Part shown: positions 51,908-62,322 of the stretch, piece by piece
How the letters are laid out: every line of letters begins with the position of its first letter
Position numbering within the stretch: position 1 is the first letter of the stretch
Source: Bacteroidales bacterium
Lineage (GTDB): Bacteria; Bacteroidota; Bacteroidia; Bacteroidales; UBA932
Assembly (NCBI GenBank): GCA_022653675.1
Contig: JALCST010000001.1
Location: 1 to 64,000 of the forward strand
Length of the DNA stretch: 64,000 nucleotides
Direction: 5' to 3'
Notes under the pieces: model-generated
Seen by the model: only the letters and a program-made list of their open reading frames with translations
What the model was told of the DNA's origin: nothing
Databases searched by the model: none
Translations under genes and position numbers: made by a program

Positions 51908-54010
51908 ATGACAGACGTTTTCGACAGCGATATAAAGTATCTGCCCGGAGTGGGTCCCGCTCGTGCTAAACTTCTTGAAAGCGAGCTCAATGTCTCTACA
52001 TTCCGCGATCTTCTCTACATCTTTCCGTTCCGTTACGTGGACCGGAGCAAGTTTTACAGGATATCCGAAATCGACGGTACCCTTCAATACATACAGTTAA
52101 GGGGGAAGATCACTGATGTAGCCGTTGCAGGGCAATCCCGCGGAAGGCGCCTGGTAGCCACGCTGGAGGACGGGACCGGTAGCATAGACCTGGTTTTTTT
52201 CCAGGGGCTCAAGTGGATCGCGGCGAAACTGAAAGTAGGGCAGGAATATGTCGTGTTCGGAAAGCCGTCCGTTTTCAACGAGAGATTCAACATGGTGCAT
52301 CCGGAAGTCGACCTTGCGACGGATAATAATCCGGAATACGAGACGTACGTTCGCGGAGTCTACCCGGGTACCGAGAAACTGCGTAACGGAGGCATCTCGA
52401 ACAAGGTGTTCGCAAAACTCGAATATACGCTGCTGAAAAGCCACGGGATGCAGATCCGCGAGACCCTGCCGCCCGGACTTATGGCCGACAAGAATCTTTG
52501 TCCTCTGCGCGAAGCTTTGGTTTTCATACATTTCCCCTTGGACAATGCAAAGCTTGCCGCCGCACAGTACCGTCTCAAGTTCGAAGAGCTGTTTTACTTG
52601 CAGTTGAGCCTGTTGCGCCAGAAATTCGTGCGTACGCGCGCTTCTTCGGGGATAGTGTTCCCGAAAGTGGGGCCACATTTCAACTATGTGTACGGCAAGC
52701 TGCCGTTCGAACTTACGGATGCGCAGAAGCGTGTGATAAAGGAGATAAGGGCCGATTTCCTGAGCGGAAGGCAGATGAACCGCCTTCTCCAGGGGGATGT
52801 CGGCAGCGGAAAGACCGCCGTGGCATTGCTTACCGCTTTGCTGGCTGTGGACAACGGTTATCAGGCGTGCATTATGGCACCTACCGAAGTTCTTGCCAAC
52901 CAGCATTATAATGGCATTGCAAAGCTGCTCGAGGGCAGCGGGGTGACATGTGCCCTATTGACTGGCAATACCAAGGCCGGCGAGCGCGAAACCATACATG
53001 CCGGGTTGGAAGACGGAAGCATAGACATAATGTTCGGTACCCACGCCCTGCTCGAGGATAACGTGGTCTTCAAAAACCTGGGCTATGCCGTCATAGACGA
53101 GCAGCACCGTTTCGGGGTGGAGCAGAGGGCACGGCTTTGGGTGAAGGGGAAGGAGCTTCCCCATGTGCTGGTAATGACGGCTACGCCGATACCGCGGACT
53201 CTCGCTATGACGCTTTACGGTGACCTCGACGTCTCCGTCCTGGACAAACTGCCTCCCGGAAGAATACCGGTCCAGACCCTGCATTTCCCCGAAAGCAGGC
53301 GGGAAGCGGTATATGCGTTCATGAAGAAACAGATAAAGGCCGGACGGCAGGTGTTCGTGGTATATCCTCTGATAGAAGAGTCGGAGAAAATGGATTACAA
53401 GAATCTGGAAGATGGCTATGAAATGATAAAAGAGAATTTCCCCTCTCCGGAATACGTGACTGCCGTGGTGCACGGAAAACAGAAGCCGGCCGACAAGGAT
53501 TTCGGAATGCAGGCGTTCGAGAGCGGGCGGGCCGACATCCTCGTGGCTACGTCGGTCATCGAAGTGGGAGTGGATGTGCCCAACGCTACCGTGATGGTCA
53601 TAGAGAGTGCGGAGAGATTCGGTTTGTCGCAGCTGCACCAGCTCCGCGGACGCGTAGGCCGTGGTGCGCAGCAGTCGTACTGCATACTAATGACAGGGTA
53701 TAAGTTGAGTCGGGAGAGCAAGCGGAGGATAGAGATGATATGTTCCACCAACGACGGTTTCGAGATAGCCGAAGCCGACATGCGTATGAGGGGGCCGGGG
53801 GACATAGCAGGTACGCAGCAAAGCGGGCTTGCTGTGGAACTGCATATTTCCGATCTCGCAAAGGATTCGCCGATTCTCGAGGACGCCAGGCGTACAGCTA
53901 CCCTCGTGCTCGAATCCGATCCTGCATTGGAAAAACCTGCTTCTTCGCTTTATGCCCGCGAGTTGAGGAGAATCAGGAAGGACATAACGGATTATTCACA
54001 AATAAGTTGA
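51908..54010 (+). CDS. recG: ATP-dependent DNA helicase RecG
   Basis: The 700-residue superfamily 2 helicase reverses stalled replication forks and processes Holliday junctions. The N-terminal wedge domain with OB fold covers about 20-200 (LRGKITDVAVAGQSRGRRLV). The helicase core has Walker A GDVGSGKTAVALLTALLAVD, motif II VIDEQHRFGVEQRARL, motif III MTATPIPRTLAMTLYG and motif VI SQLHQLRGRVGRGAQQSYC. The conserved C-terminus GDIAGTQQSGL is the RecG-specific TRG region. Length is normal. nfo follows after three bases. Confidence 0.96.
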   Translation: MTDVFDSDIKYLPGVGPARAKLLESELNVSTFRDLLYIFPFRYVDRSKFYRISEIDGTLQYIQLRGKITDVAVAGQSRGRRLVATLEDGTGSIDLVFFQGLKWIAAKLKVGQEYVVFGKPSVFNERFNMVHPEVDLATDNNPEYETYVRGVYPGTEKLRNGGISNKVFAKLEYTLLKSHGMQIRETLPPGLMADKNLCPLREALVFIHFPLDNAKLAAAQYRLKFEELFYLQLSLLRQKFVRTRASSGIVFPKVGPHFNYVYGKLPFELTDAQKRVIKEIRADFLSGRQMNRLLQGDVGSGKTAVALLTALLAVDNGYQACIMAPTEVLANQHYNGIAKLLEGSGVTCALLTGNTKAGERETIHAGLEDGSIDIMFGTHALLEDNVVFKNLGYAVIDEQHRFGVEQRARLWVKGKELPHVLVMTATPIPRTLAMTLYGDLDVSVLDKLPPGRIPVQTLHFPESRREAVYAFMKKQIKAGRQVFVVYPLIEESEKMDYKNLEDGYEMIKENFPSPEYVTAVVHGKQKPADKDFGMQAFESGRADILVATSVIEVGVDVPNATVMVIESAERFGLSQLHQLRGRVGRGAQQSYCILMTGYKLSRESKRRIEMICSTNDGFEIAEADMRMRGPGDIAGTQQSGLAVELHISDLAKDSPILEDARRTATLVLESDPALEKPASSLYARELRRIRKDITDYSQIS

Positions 54011-54013
54011 AAT

Positions 54014-54880
54014 ATGGCCAGATATGTAGGCGCCCATGTGAGCGCTGCAGGTGGAGTGGAAAATGCTCCCTTAAATGCAAGTAAGATAGGTGCGAACGGA
54101 TTCGCGCTTTTTACGAAAAACCAGCGGCAGTGGGTTTCACCTCCCATTCCCGAAGCTGGTGCCGAGGCTTTTAGGAAGAATTGTGCCGAATCGGGTTTCG
54201 TCCCCGACGGTATCCTTCCACATGACAGTTACCTGATAAATCTCGGTTCCCCTACGGAGGAGGGCCTGGCACGTTCAAGGGCTGCATTCCTCGACGAAAT
54301 GAAGCGCTGCGAACAACTCGGTCTCAACCGCCTTAATTTCCATCCGGGCAGCCATCTGAACCTGATTTCGATCGACGAATGCATAAAACGCATTTCCGAG
54401 AGTATCAACATGGCGCTCGACAAGACTTCGGACGTATGCGCGGTGATAGAGAACACTGCGGGACAGGGAAGCAACATAGGCAATACGTTCGAGCAGATAG
54501 CTCAGATGATAGATGGCGTCGAGGATAAGGACAGGGTGGGTGTCTGCATCGACACCTGCCACTCTTTCGAAGCCGGCTACGACCTTGCGGGAAAGGGAGG
54601 GCTCATGGAGGAGTATCCGGATTACGATGCCGTAATGAAGCATTTCGACGAGGTAATAGGGTTCGGATATATTCGCGGAATGCACCTTAACGACGCGAAG
54701 AAGCCGCTCGGCTCTAGGATAGACAGGCACGAATCCCTGGGATACGGGGAAATCGGCTGGCCGCTTTTCGAGAGGATAATGCAGGATCCGAGATTAGAGG
54801 GGATCCCATTGATTCTAGAAACCCCGAATCCCGATCTGTGGCCTCAGGAAATAAACAAGTTACGTTCCTTTGTCAAATAA
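54014..54880 (+). CDS. nfo: Deoxyribonuclease IV (apurinic/apyrimidinic endonuclease)
   Basis: The 288-residue zinc enzyme cuts 5' to abasic sites in base-excision repair. It starts with the signature [19 protein letters not shown]. The metal ligands are in [75 protein letters not shown] and LILETPNPD. Length is typical for the endonuclease IV family. It is coupled to recG, a sensible repair pairing. Confidence 0.95.
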   Translation: MARYVGAHVSAAGGVENAPLNASKIGANGFALFTKNQRQWVSPPIPEAGAEAFRKNCAESGFVPDGILPHDSYLINLGSPTEEGLARSRAAFLDEMKRCEQLGLNRLNFHPGSHLNLISIDECIKRISESINMALDKTSDVCAVIENTAGQGSNIGNTFEQIAQMIDGVEDKDRVGVCIDTCHSFEAGYDLAGKGGLMEEYPDYDAVMKHFDEVIGFGYIRGMHLNDAKKPLGSRIDRHESLGYGEIGWPLFERIMQDPRLEGIPLILETPNPDLWPQEINKLRSFVK

Positions 54881-54937
54881 TCTTGGCCAATACCCGGATT
54901 TTCTATAATTTCGAATTGTTAATTACCATTGAATGAT

Positions 54938-56269
54938 ATGATCAAAATAGATTTGAAAGCCGCCAGCAGTTTCCTTACTGACGCACAGATGAAAGAGTTC
55001 ACAGGCAAAGCTCTTGCAGCTTACGATACGCTTGAAAGCGGGAAAGGTCTCGGAAACGATTTTCTCGGATGGGACCATCTTCCGAGTGAAGACCGCAGCC
55101 AGATTTACGACAGCATTGATGAGATATGCGGAAAATGGAGGGACCTTGGAGTCGATCTCGTAGTTTCCGTCGGCATCGGAGGCTCATATCTTGGTGCCCA
55201 GGCTGCCATTGAGGCTCTCAGCCATTCGTTCGCCGCCCAAATGGGGGGGAAGGGGATTCAGGTCGTATTTGCCGGCAACAATCTTTCCCAGGATTACATT
55301 TGCGACCTTATGGACCTCGTTGAAAAACGTTCGGCCGCAGTCATAGTGATTTCCAAGTCCGGTACGACGACCGAACCTGCCATAGCATTCAGGATTTTGA
55401 AACAAAGCCTCGAAGCCAAATACGGCAAGAAGGAGTCCCGGAACCGCATAGCGGTTGTTACCGATGCCCATCGCGGGGCGTTGAAAAGCCTTTCCGAACA
55501 GGAAGGTTACAGGAGTTTCGTCATTCCAGACAACGTAGGTGGCAGGTTCTCAGTGCTGACACCGGTAGGGTTGCTTCCGATCGCCGCTGCAGGGTTCGAT
55601 TACAGGGCCATTATGAAGGGGGCCCTCGAAATGGAAAACGTTTGCTCCGAAAGGTCCGAGGATAATCCTGCAGTCGAATATGCGGCGATACGCAACGCAT
55701 TGCAATCGATCGGGAAACAAGTCGAGATACTCGTCAACTTCGAGCCGCGGCTCCGTTATTTCGGGGAGTGGTGGAAACAGCTTTTCGGAGAATCGGAAGG
55801 AAAGGACCACAAGGGAATATTTCCCGCCGCCGTCAATTTTACTACTGACCTTCACTCGATGGGCCAGTATATACAGGATGGGCAGAGATTCATCTTCGAA
55901 ACTGTCATTGCCGTCGAAAACAGCTGCAGGTCGATGAAGATATGCAACGACCCTCAGAATCTGGATGGCCTTAATTTTCTTAATGATAAGGAAATGAACG
56001 AATGTAACAGGATGGCCCGCCTTGGGACTAAGCTCGCCCACGTGGACGGTGGAGTTCCAAACGTCTGCGTCGAAATCCCTGAGATAGATGAGTACTCAAT
56101 AGGGGAGCTCTTCTATTTCTTCGAGAAGTCTTGCGGGATGAGCGGCTACATCCTCGGAGTCAATCCTTTCAACCAGCCCGGAGTGGAAGCATACAAGAAG
56201 AATATGTTCGCCCTCCTCGGCAAGCCAGGTTATGAAGAAGCTGCCTCAGCCTTGAAGGAACGCCTTTAA
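54938..56269 (+). CDS. pgi: Glucose-6-phosphate isomerase
   Basis: The protein is 443 residues from the ATG at 54938; a TTG three codons earlier is less likely. The enzyme interconverts glucose 6-phosphate and fructose 6-phosphate. Two SIS domains carry SVGIGGSYLGAQAAIEALSH, VIVISKSGTTTEPAIAFRIL, NVGGRFSVLTPVGLLPIAAA and the active-site HSMGQYIQDGQRF. The length is that of the short bacterial form found in Firmicutes and Bacteroidota (about 445), not the 550-residue proteobacterial form. It follows nfo by about 57 bases. Confidence 0.95.
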   Translation: MIKIDLKAASSFLTDAQMKEFTGKALAAYDTLESGKGLGNDFLGWDHLPSEDRSQIYDSIDEICGKWRDLGVDLVVSVGIGGSYLGAQAAIEALSHSFAAQMGGKGIQVVFAGNNLSQDYICDLMDLVEKRSAAVIVISKSGTTTEPAIAFRILKQSLEAKYGKKESRNRIAVVTDAHRGALKSLSEQEGYRSFVIPDNVGGRFSVLTPVGLLPIAAAGFDYRAIMKGALEMENVCSERSEDNPAVEYAAIRNALQSIGKQVEILVNFEPRLRYFGEWWKQLFGESEGKDHKGIFPAAVNFTTDLHSMGQYIQDGQRFIFETVIAVENSCRSMKICNDPQNLDGLNFLNDKEMNECNRMARLGTKLAHVDGGVPNVCVEIPEIDEYSIGELFYFFEKSCGMSGYILGVNPFNQPGVEAYKKNMFALLGKPGYEEAASALKERL

Positions 56270-56307
56270 GGATTTACGGGCCTTCGTAACGTGTCGGATT
56301 TTTAACT

Positions 56308-59229
56308 ATGGAAAACGGATTCCTCTATCAGGTGGCGAAGAATTGCTGCGGGCGTCTGGGGAAAGGCATAAGCGATTTCTGCTTTGTCTTTCCCAACAGG
56401 CGTTCTTCGGTTTTTTTCAGGAAGTACCTGGGGGAGATGTTATCAGGAGCCATGTTTTCTCCGAAGCTCCTGACCGTCGATGATTTTTTCAAGGACCTCT
56501 CCGGCCTCAGGCCGGCCGACAGGGTCCTTTCCCTATACCTGCTTTATGGCCATTACAGGTCGATTTCCAAAAGTGACGAATCATTCGACCGTTTCGTCAA
56601 CTGGGGAGACGTACTGCTCAACGATTTCGATGATGTCGACAAGTACATGGCCGATGCCGGAAAACTCTTCACCAATATCAGGGATTTGAAGCAACTGGAC
56701 AGCGGTTACGATTTCCTCAGCGATGAGCAGAGAGGTGCCATCCGGCAGTTCTGGTCGGATTTCCTTGCAGGCTACGATGCCGGTGCGCCGGAAGGGGGAA
56801 GTGCCAAGAAACGTTTCCAAATGATATGGGAGGTCCTGTATCCGCTTTATACCGCTTTCCGCGATGATTTGAGGGGACGCGGCCTGGGTTACGCCGGAAT
56901 GATTTACCGCGATGTCGCCGAAGATGCGTCCCACGGGGGAGAAAGGATAGTTTCCTTCATGAAGGGGATGAAGGGTGTGGTCTTTGTCGGATTGAACGCC
57001 TTGAACAGTTGCCAGACGGTCCTTCTGGATTTTTTCCACGACGGGAAGTGTCCGGGAGTGGAAACAGATTTTTATTGGGATTTCTACGGGAGGATGATGA
57101 CCGATCCGGCGAACAGATCCTCTTCCCTTATGTCAAGGAATGTGGAGAGGTATCCATCCAGGCATCCCCTGGACGTGTCCCTCCTTTCGCCCGGGAAGGA
57201 TCCGGAAATCCATCTGGTAGCCGTCCCTTCAGGAGTAGGGCAGGCGACAAAAGCTTACGAAATACTCGACGAATTGAACCGCGATGGCTCAGTTTGTGAA
57301 AATACTGCAGTCGTCCTGTCCGACGAAACCATGTTGGATCCTATGCTTAATTCCATTCCGGAATCCATCGTCGATGTCAACGTTACCATGGGGCAACCCA
57401 TGAGGGACAGCAACGTTTTCTCATTCATGAATGCCGTATGTTCCCTGCAGGTTGGCAAGAAGCTGGACGGCGATGCATGCAGTTACTCCTACCGTGACGT
57501 AATGTCGGTCTTGGATAATATACTTTTTCCTGAAAGCTCCTGTCTCTCCGGTTTTCGTCGTTCGCTGGTTGCACGGAATATATTATTTCCAAGCGGACAT
57601 ATGATAATCGGGGCTTTCGAGGATGAGAAATGTGCTCATGCGGCGGAACTTGTTCCCTTGATTTTCAGGCCTGTACGCGAATCAAGGGATGCCGGTGCGT
57701 ATCTCATGGAAATTCTGGATTCCCTGGAAAAGGACCTTGTTCCCGCCGACAGGGAATACGCATATATGTATTATACCTCCGTGGTTAGGCTCAACTCGCT
57801 GCACATCGAAATGGAACTGAAGACCTTTTTCAAGTTGCTTTTCGCATTGACCTCGTCGGTCAGCGTTTCGTACAGGGGAGAGCCTCTGCGCGGGCTTCAG
57901 ATAATGGGACCGCTGGAGACCAGGGCGCTGGATTTCGAAAACATCATCATCCTATCTGTGAACGAAGGTGTGCTTCCTTCCTCAGATACCGCTCCATCCT
58001 TCATTCCCTACAACATACGCAAGGGATACGGGTTACCGAACCACGAATTCCAGGATGCCGTATCGGCCTACAATTTTTACCGCTCGATCTTCAGGGCGAA
58101 AAGGGTATATCTGCTTTATGATTCCAGGACTGAAGGATTACGCTCCGGAGAGCCAAGCAGGTTCGTGATGCAACTCAAGTACCATTACAGGGTACCGCTC
58201 GATGAGACTGCCGTCACCTATGGGATAAGGAGGTTGCAGGTGGAGGATTCACCCGTTGAGAAGAGCGATGCCATCATGGATAAGATAAAGGGGAAGTACT
58301 TCGTTCCCGATGGAAAGGGCAGATTAGGAGCATTTTCCTCTTCGTCCGTCAACATGTATCTCAATTGTGGCATGCGGTTCTACTATTCCCAGATAGAAGG
58401 ATTGTCGGAGCCGGAGGATGTCTCGGTCGACATGGATTCGCCGCTCTTCGGAACCATTTTCCATACCGCCGTGCATAAACTCTATGAAGGGTTCGGTTAC
58501 GGCAGGGTGGACGGGAATATGCTGGGAAGTGTCGGTGAAGAGGGGATAAGAAGGTATGTGGACGATGCTTTCCGTACCAATGGAATGATAGACAAAATAG
58601 AAGGCAAGAACCTGATCAACGAGAGGCTTATCGCCGATTATGTCAGGATTCTGCTCGATTCTGACGCTAAGGTATTGAAGGACAGAAGAAAAGATTCTTT
58701 CACCCTATACAGTACCGAAAAATATGTCGAAACCGGCGTCGAAGCGGCCAACCCTTTCGGCAATGGCAAGGTGAAACTGCTTGGGTTCATAGACAGGATC
58801 GACTCGTTCGACCCGGGGGTCTTGAGGATAGTGGACTACAAAACGGGGAAATATGCGATAAAGAAGGTGAGTGCAGACGATGTGGAATCGCTGTTCGACA
58901 GGTCTGCCGATTCGAAGGGCGAACCCGATTACTCATTCCAGCTTCTTTTCTACATCCTTCTCGTAACCGGACTTTCGACCATTAAGCCGTTCGGCTTTGA
59001 CAATATCCATTCCTGCCTCGTTCCCATGAGACAGGTTTCAAAATCGCTATCCGATCAGTCGGTCCTTCCTGAAATAGGGTTGGACAGCGATCCGGAACTT
59101 ATAGCAGTCTTCACAAAGAAGTTGAAGGAAACGTTGGGGGAGATTTTCGACAGGAACGTTCCTTTCAGGAGGACTGAAGTGACTTCGAGATGCGAATATT
59201 GCGCATTCCGCATACTTTGTAACAGGTAA
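56308..59229 (+). CDS. AddB-like PD-(D/E)XK nuclease subunit
   Basis: The 973-residue protein has a degenerate helicase-like N-terminal region (FCFVFPNRRSSVFFRKYLGE; no Walker A) and a C-terminal RecB-type nuclease domain with LGFIDRIDSFDPGVLRIVDY followed by KTGKYA (the D...DYK core). A 4Fe-4S cluster is indicated by one Cys in NMYLNCGMRFYYSQIEG and three in SRCEYCAFRILC (C-x2-C-x5-C), as in AddB. It is followed after five bases by the UvrD-type partner, so the pair is a Bacteroidota AddAB helicase-nuclease that resects double-strand breaks for RecA. Overall similarity to Bacillus AddB looks low. Confidence 0.82.
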   Translation: MENGFLYQVAKNCCGRLGKGISDFCFVFPNRRSSVFFRKYLGEMLSGAMFSPKLLTVDDFFKDLSGLRPADRVLSLYLLYGHYRSISKSDESFDRFVNWGDVLLNDFDDVDKYMADAGKLFTNIRDLKQLDSGYDFLSDEQRGAIRQFWSDFLAGYDAGAPEGGSAKKRFQMIWEVLYPLYTAFRDDLRGRGLGYAGMIYRDVAEDASHGGERIVSFMKGMKGVVFVGLNALNSCQTVLLDFFHDGKCPGVETDFYWDFYGRMMTDPANRSSSLMSRNVERYPSRHPLDVSLLSPGKDPEIHLVAVPSGVGQATKAYEILDELNRDGSVCENTAVVLSDETMLDPMLNSIPESIVDVNVTMGQPMRDSNVFSFMNAVCSLQVGKKLDGDACSYSYRDVMSVLDNILFPESSCLSGFRRSLVARNILFPSGHMIIGAFEDEKCAHAAELVPLIFRPVRESRDAGAYLMEILDSLEKDLVPADREYAYMYYTSVVRLNSLHIEMELKTFFKLLFALTSSVSVSYRGEPLRGLQIMGPLETRALDFENIIILSVNEGVLPSSDTAPSFIPYNIRKGYGLPNHEFQDAVSAYNFYRSIFRAKRVYLLYDSRTEGLRSGEPSRFVMQLKYHYRVPLDETAVTYGIRRLQVEDSPVEKSDAIMDKIKGKYFVPDGKGRLGAFSSSSVNMYLNCGMRFYYSQIEGLSEPEDVSVDMDSPLFGTIFHTAVHKLYEGFGYGRVDGNMLGSVGEEGIRRYVDDAFRTNGMIDKIEGKNLINERLIADYVRILLDSDAKVLKDRRKDSFTLYSTEKYVETGVEAANPFGNGKVKLLGFIDRIDSFDPGVLRIVDYKTGKYAIKKVSADDVESLFDRSADSKGEPDYSFQLLFYILLVTGLSTIKPFGFDNIHSCLVPMRQVSKSLSDQSVLPEIGLDSDPELIAVFTKKLKETLGEIFDRNVPFRRTEVTSRCEYCAFRILCNR

Positions 59230-59234
59230 CGGCC

Positions 59235-62200
59235 ATGATGAAGGTTTTAAAGGCATCCGCTGGGTCGGGGAAGACCTATAGTCTTACGAAGGAGTATCTG
59301 ATGCTTCTCTTCATGTCCGGTTCGGATACAGAGTACCGTCACATACTTGCCGTGACATTCACCAACAAGGCTACCGATGAGATGAAGGTGAGAATTCTTA
59401 AGGAGTTGGACAAACTTGCGAAGAATCCTGCCGAATCGGATTATTATGATGATATAGTCGAACATACTGCCTTCAAGACGGAGGAAAAGGTAGGATCTTT
59501 TGCAACTGGTCTGCTGGAAAATATACTTCACGATTACTCGCGTTTTTCGGTCTGCACGATAGACAAGTTTTTCCAGAGGACCATGCGTTCGTTCGCAAGG
59601 GAGATAGGGCAGTCTTCCTCTTACCAGGTCGAACTCGACGGCAACTCGGTCGTAGATGCGGCCCTTGACAGGATATATGCCTCTCTCGGAGAGCCGGAAA
59701 ATGCGGAATTGCTTGAGATCCTTACCTATTATGCGGAGGATCTCGTAAGGGACGGGATGTCATGGGATTTCAATGTTCCACTTGAATCGGTGGCAAGCAC
59801 TTTCCTGAACGAAGGTTTCAAGATAAAGGCGTCGGGAAATGACATCGGCGGTTTCGACATAAGGTCGGTTTGGAGGGAACTCGACAGGATAAAAGGTGAT
59901 TTCAAGTCGGAACTCCGAGGGATCGGGTCCTCTTTTCTTGATGATTTGGGAAGAGCCGGCCTTATAGTAAGCGATTTGATCAGAGGGTCGAGGAGTCCTT
60001 TCTTTTATTTTTCCAGAATAGCCGCCGGTTTTGTGGAAGCTCCTTCGGGAACCCTGATGGAGCTGGCCGGGAATCCTGAAGGCTGGGCCGCGAAGAAATC
60101 TCCGAAAAGGGAGGATATCGAGTGTGCCGCATCTTCCATGTGCCATTACATAACCGATGCCGACGACCTTTTCAAGGCCAAGTTTGGCATTTACAGTTCC
60201 GCTGTAGCGACCGGCGAATCTCTTTATGCGCTTACGCTGTTTTCTGCCCTCAGGAAAGAGATGCAGGAAGTCCTGAGGGAGAAAGACAGCATACTGCTCT
60301 CCGATACGCCTGATGTTTTAAACAGGATAATCGGGGACGAGGACGCCCCATTCATTTATGAAAAGATCGGAGTAAGGTTCAATCACTATATGCTCGACGA
60401 GTTCCAGGATACCTCCCTCCTTCAATGGAGAAATTTCAAGCCCCTTATAAGGGAGAGCCTCGCCTCGGGCGAAGAGGATCTGGTCGTAGGCGATGTAAAG
60501 CAAAGCATTTACAGGTGGCGTGGTTCCGATTGGAGCCTGCTGAGGGACATAGGGAAGCAGTTCGGCGATCTCCCGGTGGAGGTTGGCGGCTTGAGAACCA
60601 ATTACCGTAGCGCATGGGCGATCGTGGATTTCAACAACGCTTTCTTCGATGGGAGGAAGGTCCGGTTGTCCGCACCTCGGCAGTTGCAGGATAAGTTCGA
60701 TTTGGTATTTCCCTCCGCCGGAATCGGCACTGGCGAGATTACCGGAATGTATTCGGACAGCGTCCAGCTAAAGGCCCCGAATAACGAGGATCTCGAAGGG
60801 CACGTCCTTGTGGAGGAGGTCCCTTTGTCGGAAGGGAAGGACTACACATTGACCGAAGATCTTCATGCTATTGGCGGAAAGAAGGCTCTCGAATATATAA
60901 AGAAGTTGACGGAATCGGGTTATGAATACCGTGACATGGCGCTTCTGTCGAGGTCCAACGCCGAAGTGGCTGAGTTGTCGAAGCTGCTTACCGACGAAGG
61001 CATACCGGTCTTTACCGAAGAATCCCTCGAACTGGGTTCCTCTCCTGCGGTACAGAGGGTCGTTTCTGCGCTAAGGTTCCTTACCGACAGCGAAAGCCCG
61101 TTGAATATCTATCTTACGAAGGGACGCATGTTCGGAAATACCGATATAAAGTCCATGTCGCTTTATAACGCCGTTCTCTCCGTTATCGAAGCCGAAAGGA
61201 ATATTTCGGAAAACGATGTCGCCTTCCTCAATTCTTTCCTCGATGCCGTTTCCGATTTCATCCGCAGCAACAGTTCGGATCCCGTCGCCTTTCTGGCCTG
61301 GTGGGACGAAGAGGGGAGAAGCAGGAAGATATCATCCCCATCCGGCTGCAATGCCGTATCCGTAATGACGGTCCATAAGGCCAAGGGACTTCAGTACAAG
61401 GTCGTAATAATACCTTTTTTCCTCTTCAGGTGCGGCATCCGGAAGAATCATACGATATGGTGTTCTCCCTCTTTGCTGTCCGATCAGGTACCTTTCAATT
61501 CCATTCCGGTTGCTCCGATCAAATGCTCCGATGCTTTGATGGGATCCATTTATTCTGACGATTACAGGAGAGAAATCCTGAATACCTATATCGACAGCCT
61601 CAATACGGCTTATGTTGTCTGCACCAGGGCTGTTAACGAATTGATAATCATTGCTCCGCGCAATTCAAGGGATTGCTGCATCGCCAACATGTTGACAGGA
61701 TTCCTGCGGGATTTTGGACCTGATTTCGATGAAAAAGGCATTTTCGAGAAAGGAAACTGGACTCACGGTAAGGTTGATGCTGAAGGCGCATCAGAGGCAA
61801 AGGAGTCTCTTCAGAGCACCTTCACCTCTGTTCCTATAGGAGAAAGGCTTAAACTTACTCTTCGGGGCGGTGATTTCTTTGGCAAGGGAGAAAGGATGCG
61901 CGGCATAATCCGCCACGATATAATGTCGAAAATAAATACTGCCGGAGACATAGGCGATGCATTGGATTACTTCGTTTTCCAGGGAGAACTCGGGCCTGAA
62001 GATAAGGAACCGGTCGGGAATGAGATCACAGGGCTGCTGGACAGCGTCAGGGAGCGCCATTGGTTCGATGGTACCTATGATGTACGCAATGAAGCCGAAA
62101 TCCTGTCAGGTGACGCCGTTTACCGTCCGGACAGGGTTATGGTGTCGAAGGATGGCAGGAATGCGGTGGTCGTCGATTACAAGTTCGGGGATGAAAAGGG

Positions 62201-62312
62201 CGGATATCTGGCTCAGGTCCGCAACTATGTCGAACTTCTTAAGGCGATGGGCTATGAATCCGTGCAAGGTTATCTTTGGTATTGTCCGTCCGGAAAGATT
62301 ATTATGGTCTGA
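59235..62312 (+). CDS. AddA/RecB-like UvrD-type helicase-nuclease subunit
   Basis: The 1025-residue superfamily 1A helicase has motif I KASAGSGKTYSLTKEYLML, motif Ia LAVTFTNKATDEMKVRIL, motif II MLDEFQDTSLLQWRNF, motif III GDVKQSIYRWRGSDWSLL, motif IV LRTNYRSAWAIVDF and motif V VMTVHKAKGLQYKVVIIPFF. At the C-terminus a RecB-type nuclease reads VYRPDRVMVSKDGRNAVVVD followed by YKFG. Two ATG codons stand side by side at the start. It would form the motor of the AddAB complex with the preceding gene. Its stop lies ten bases from the stop of the convergent last gene. Confidence 0.87.
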   Translation: MMKVLKASAGSGKTYSLTKEYLMLLFMSGSDTEYRHILAVTFTNKATDEMKVRILKELDKLAKNPAESDYYDDIVEHTAFKTEEKVGSFATGLLENILHDYSRFSVCTIDKFFQRTMRSFAREIGQSSSYQVELDGNSVVDAALDRIYASLGEPENAELLEILTYYAEDLVRDGMSWDFNVPLESVASTFLNEGFKIKASGNDIGGFDIRSVWRELDRIKGDFKSELRGIGSSFLDDLGRAGLIVSDLIRGSRSPFFYFSRIAAGFVEAPSGTLMELAGNPEGWAAKKSPKREDIECAASSMCHYITDADDLFKAKFGIYSSAVATGESLYALTLFSALRKEMQEVLREKDSILLSDTPDVLNRIIGDEDAPFIYEKIGVRFNHYMLDEFQDTSLLQWRNFKPLIRESLASGEEDLVVGDVKQSIYRWRGSDWSLLRDIGKQFGDLPVEVGGLRTNYRSAWAIVDFNNAFFDGRKVRLSAPRQLQDKFDLVFPSAGIGTGEITGMYSDSVQLKAPNNEDLEGHVLVEEVPLSEGKDYTLTEDLHAIGGKKALEYIKKLTESGYEYRDMALLSRSNAEVAELSKLLTDEGIPVFTEESLELGSSPAVQRVVSALRFLTDSESPLNIYLTKGRMFGNTDIKSMSLYNAVLSVIEAERNISENDVAFLNSFLDAVSDFIRSNSSDPVAFLAWWDEEGRSRKISSPSGCNAVSVMTVHKAKGLQYKVVIIPFFLFRCGIRKNHTIWCSPSLLSDQVPFNSIPVAPIKCSDALMGSIYSDDYRREILNTYIDSLNTAYVVCTRAVNELIIIAPRNSRDCCIANMLTGFLRDFGPDFDEKGIFEKGNWTHGKVDAEGASEAKESLQSTFTSVPIGERLKLTLRGGDFFGKGERMRGIIRHDIMSKINTAGDIGDALDYFVFQGELGPEDKEPVGNEITGLLDSVRERHWFDGTYDVRNEAEILSGDAVYRPDRVMVSKDGRNAVVVDYKFGDEKGGYLAQVRNYVELLKAMGYESVQGYLWYCPSGKIIMV

Positions 62313-62322
62313 GCTCTGTCTT

